Part shown: one piece after another, positions 32,073 to 32,096 of the stretch
How positions within the stretch are numbered: position 1 is the first letter of the stretch
Layout: each line of letters starts with the position of its first letter
Assembly: GCA_003134685.1 (NCBI GenBank)
Contig: PLCA01000004.1
Span: forward strand, 1 to 32,096
Reading direction: 5' to 3'
DNA length: 32,096 bases
Origin: Gemmatimonadota bacterium
GTDB lineage: Bacteria > Gemmatimonadota > Gemmatimonadetes > Gemmatimonadales > Gemmatimonadaceae
The notes under the pieces: model-generated
The model's database searches: none
Seen by the model: the letters and a program-made list of their open reading frames with translations, nothing else
What the model was told of the DNA's origin: nothing
Made by a program: the position numbers and the translations under genes

Positions 32073-32096
32073 TTACTTGAGGATCTTTGTTACGAC
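32073..32096 (-). CDS. tuf: Elongation factor Tu (last 7 codons, cut by window edge)
   Basis: The minus-strand frame entering from the right edge reads VVTKILK then TAA at 32073-32075, identical to the usual C-terminus of EF-Tu. EF-Tu delivers aminoacyl-tRNA to the ribosome. The position upstream of rpmG-secE-nusG is the classical one. Only the end is visible, so the assignment rests on the short C-terminal match plus gene order. Confidence 0.85.
   Translation of the reverse strand, partial: VVTKILK

Overview
This window reads as a piece of a bacterial chromosome with high GC content and an outer membrane. The best guess for lineage is Gemmatimonadota. That rests on a SusC/SusD pair, a carboxypeptidase-like/plug/TonB fusion protein, many short lipoproteins, and lineage-looking insertions in RpoB and RpoC. 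It is an inference from gene content, not from a marker-gene tree.

Right part (about 19.5-32.1 kb), minus strand. This is the classical transcription-translation block: tuf (last 7 codons), rpmG, secE, nusG, rplK, rplA, rplJ, rplL, rpoB, rpoC. Packing is tight: secE/nusG and rplA/rplJ overlap by 4 nt, rplK/rplA by 1 nt, and rpoB/rpoC are 3 nt apart. The larger gaps are before rplK (287 nt) and before rpoB (186 nt). A stem-loop followed by a T-run after rpoC looks like the end of the unit. The left edge holds the first 46 codons of rpsL, also on the minus strand, with a good sigma70-type promoter.

Middle part (about 0.4-19.4 kb). About 19 kb of accessory genes separates rpoC from rpsL, which are neighbours in many bacteria. 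From right to left there is: an NfeD-like protein with a His-rich segment plus a flotillin; a secreted Cys-repeat lipoprotein; a lipoprotein with Ig-like and PPC-like domains; a plug/TonB fusion protein; a SusC/SusD pair; a small lipoprotein; a carbamoyltransferase / SxtJ-like / DUF5989-like operon facing a membrane-anchored SGNH hydrolase with a repeat tail; two tandem paralogous lipoproteins; a PlsB-like acyltransferase; and another small lipoprotein.

How it fits together. The right block makes ribosomal proteins, RNA polymerase and their elongation/secretion partners. The middle block is almost entirely cell-envelope biology: TonB-dependent uptake, envelope lipoproteins, membrane-domain organisation, phospholipid acylation, and a putative carbamoylation module. 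The gene set at 3406-7763 has the same composition as the sxtI-J-K-L part of cyanobacterial saxitoxin clusters, but no other toxin-pathway gene is visible. It is more likely a general carbamoylation/esterase module of unknown substrate. No mobile element, CRISPR array, tRNA or rRNA was seen.
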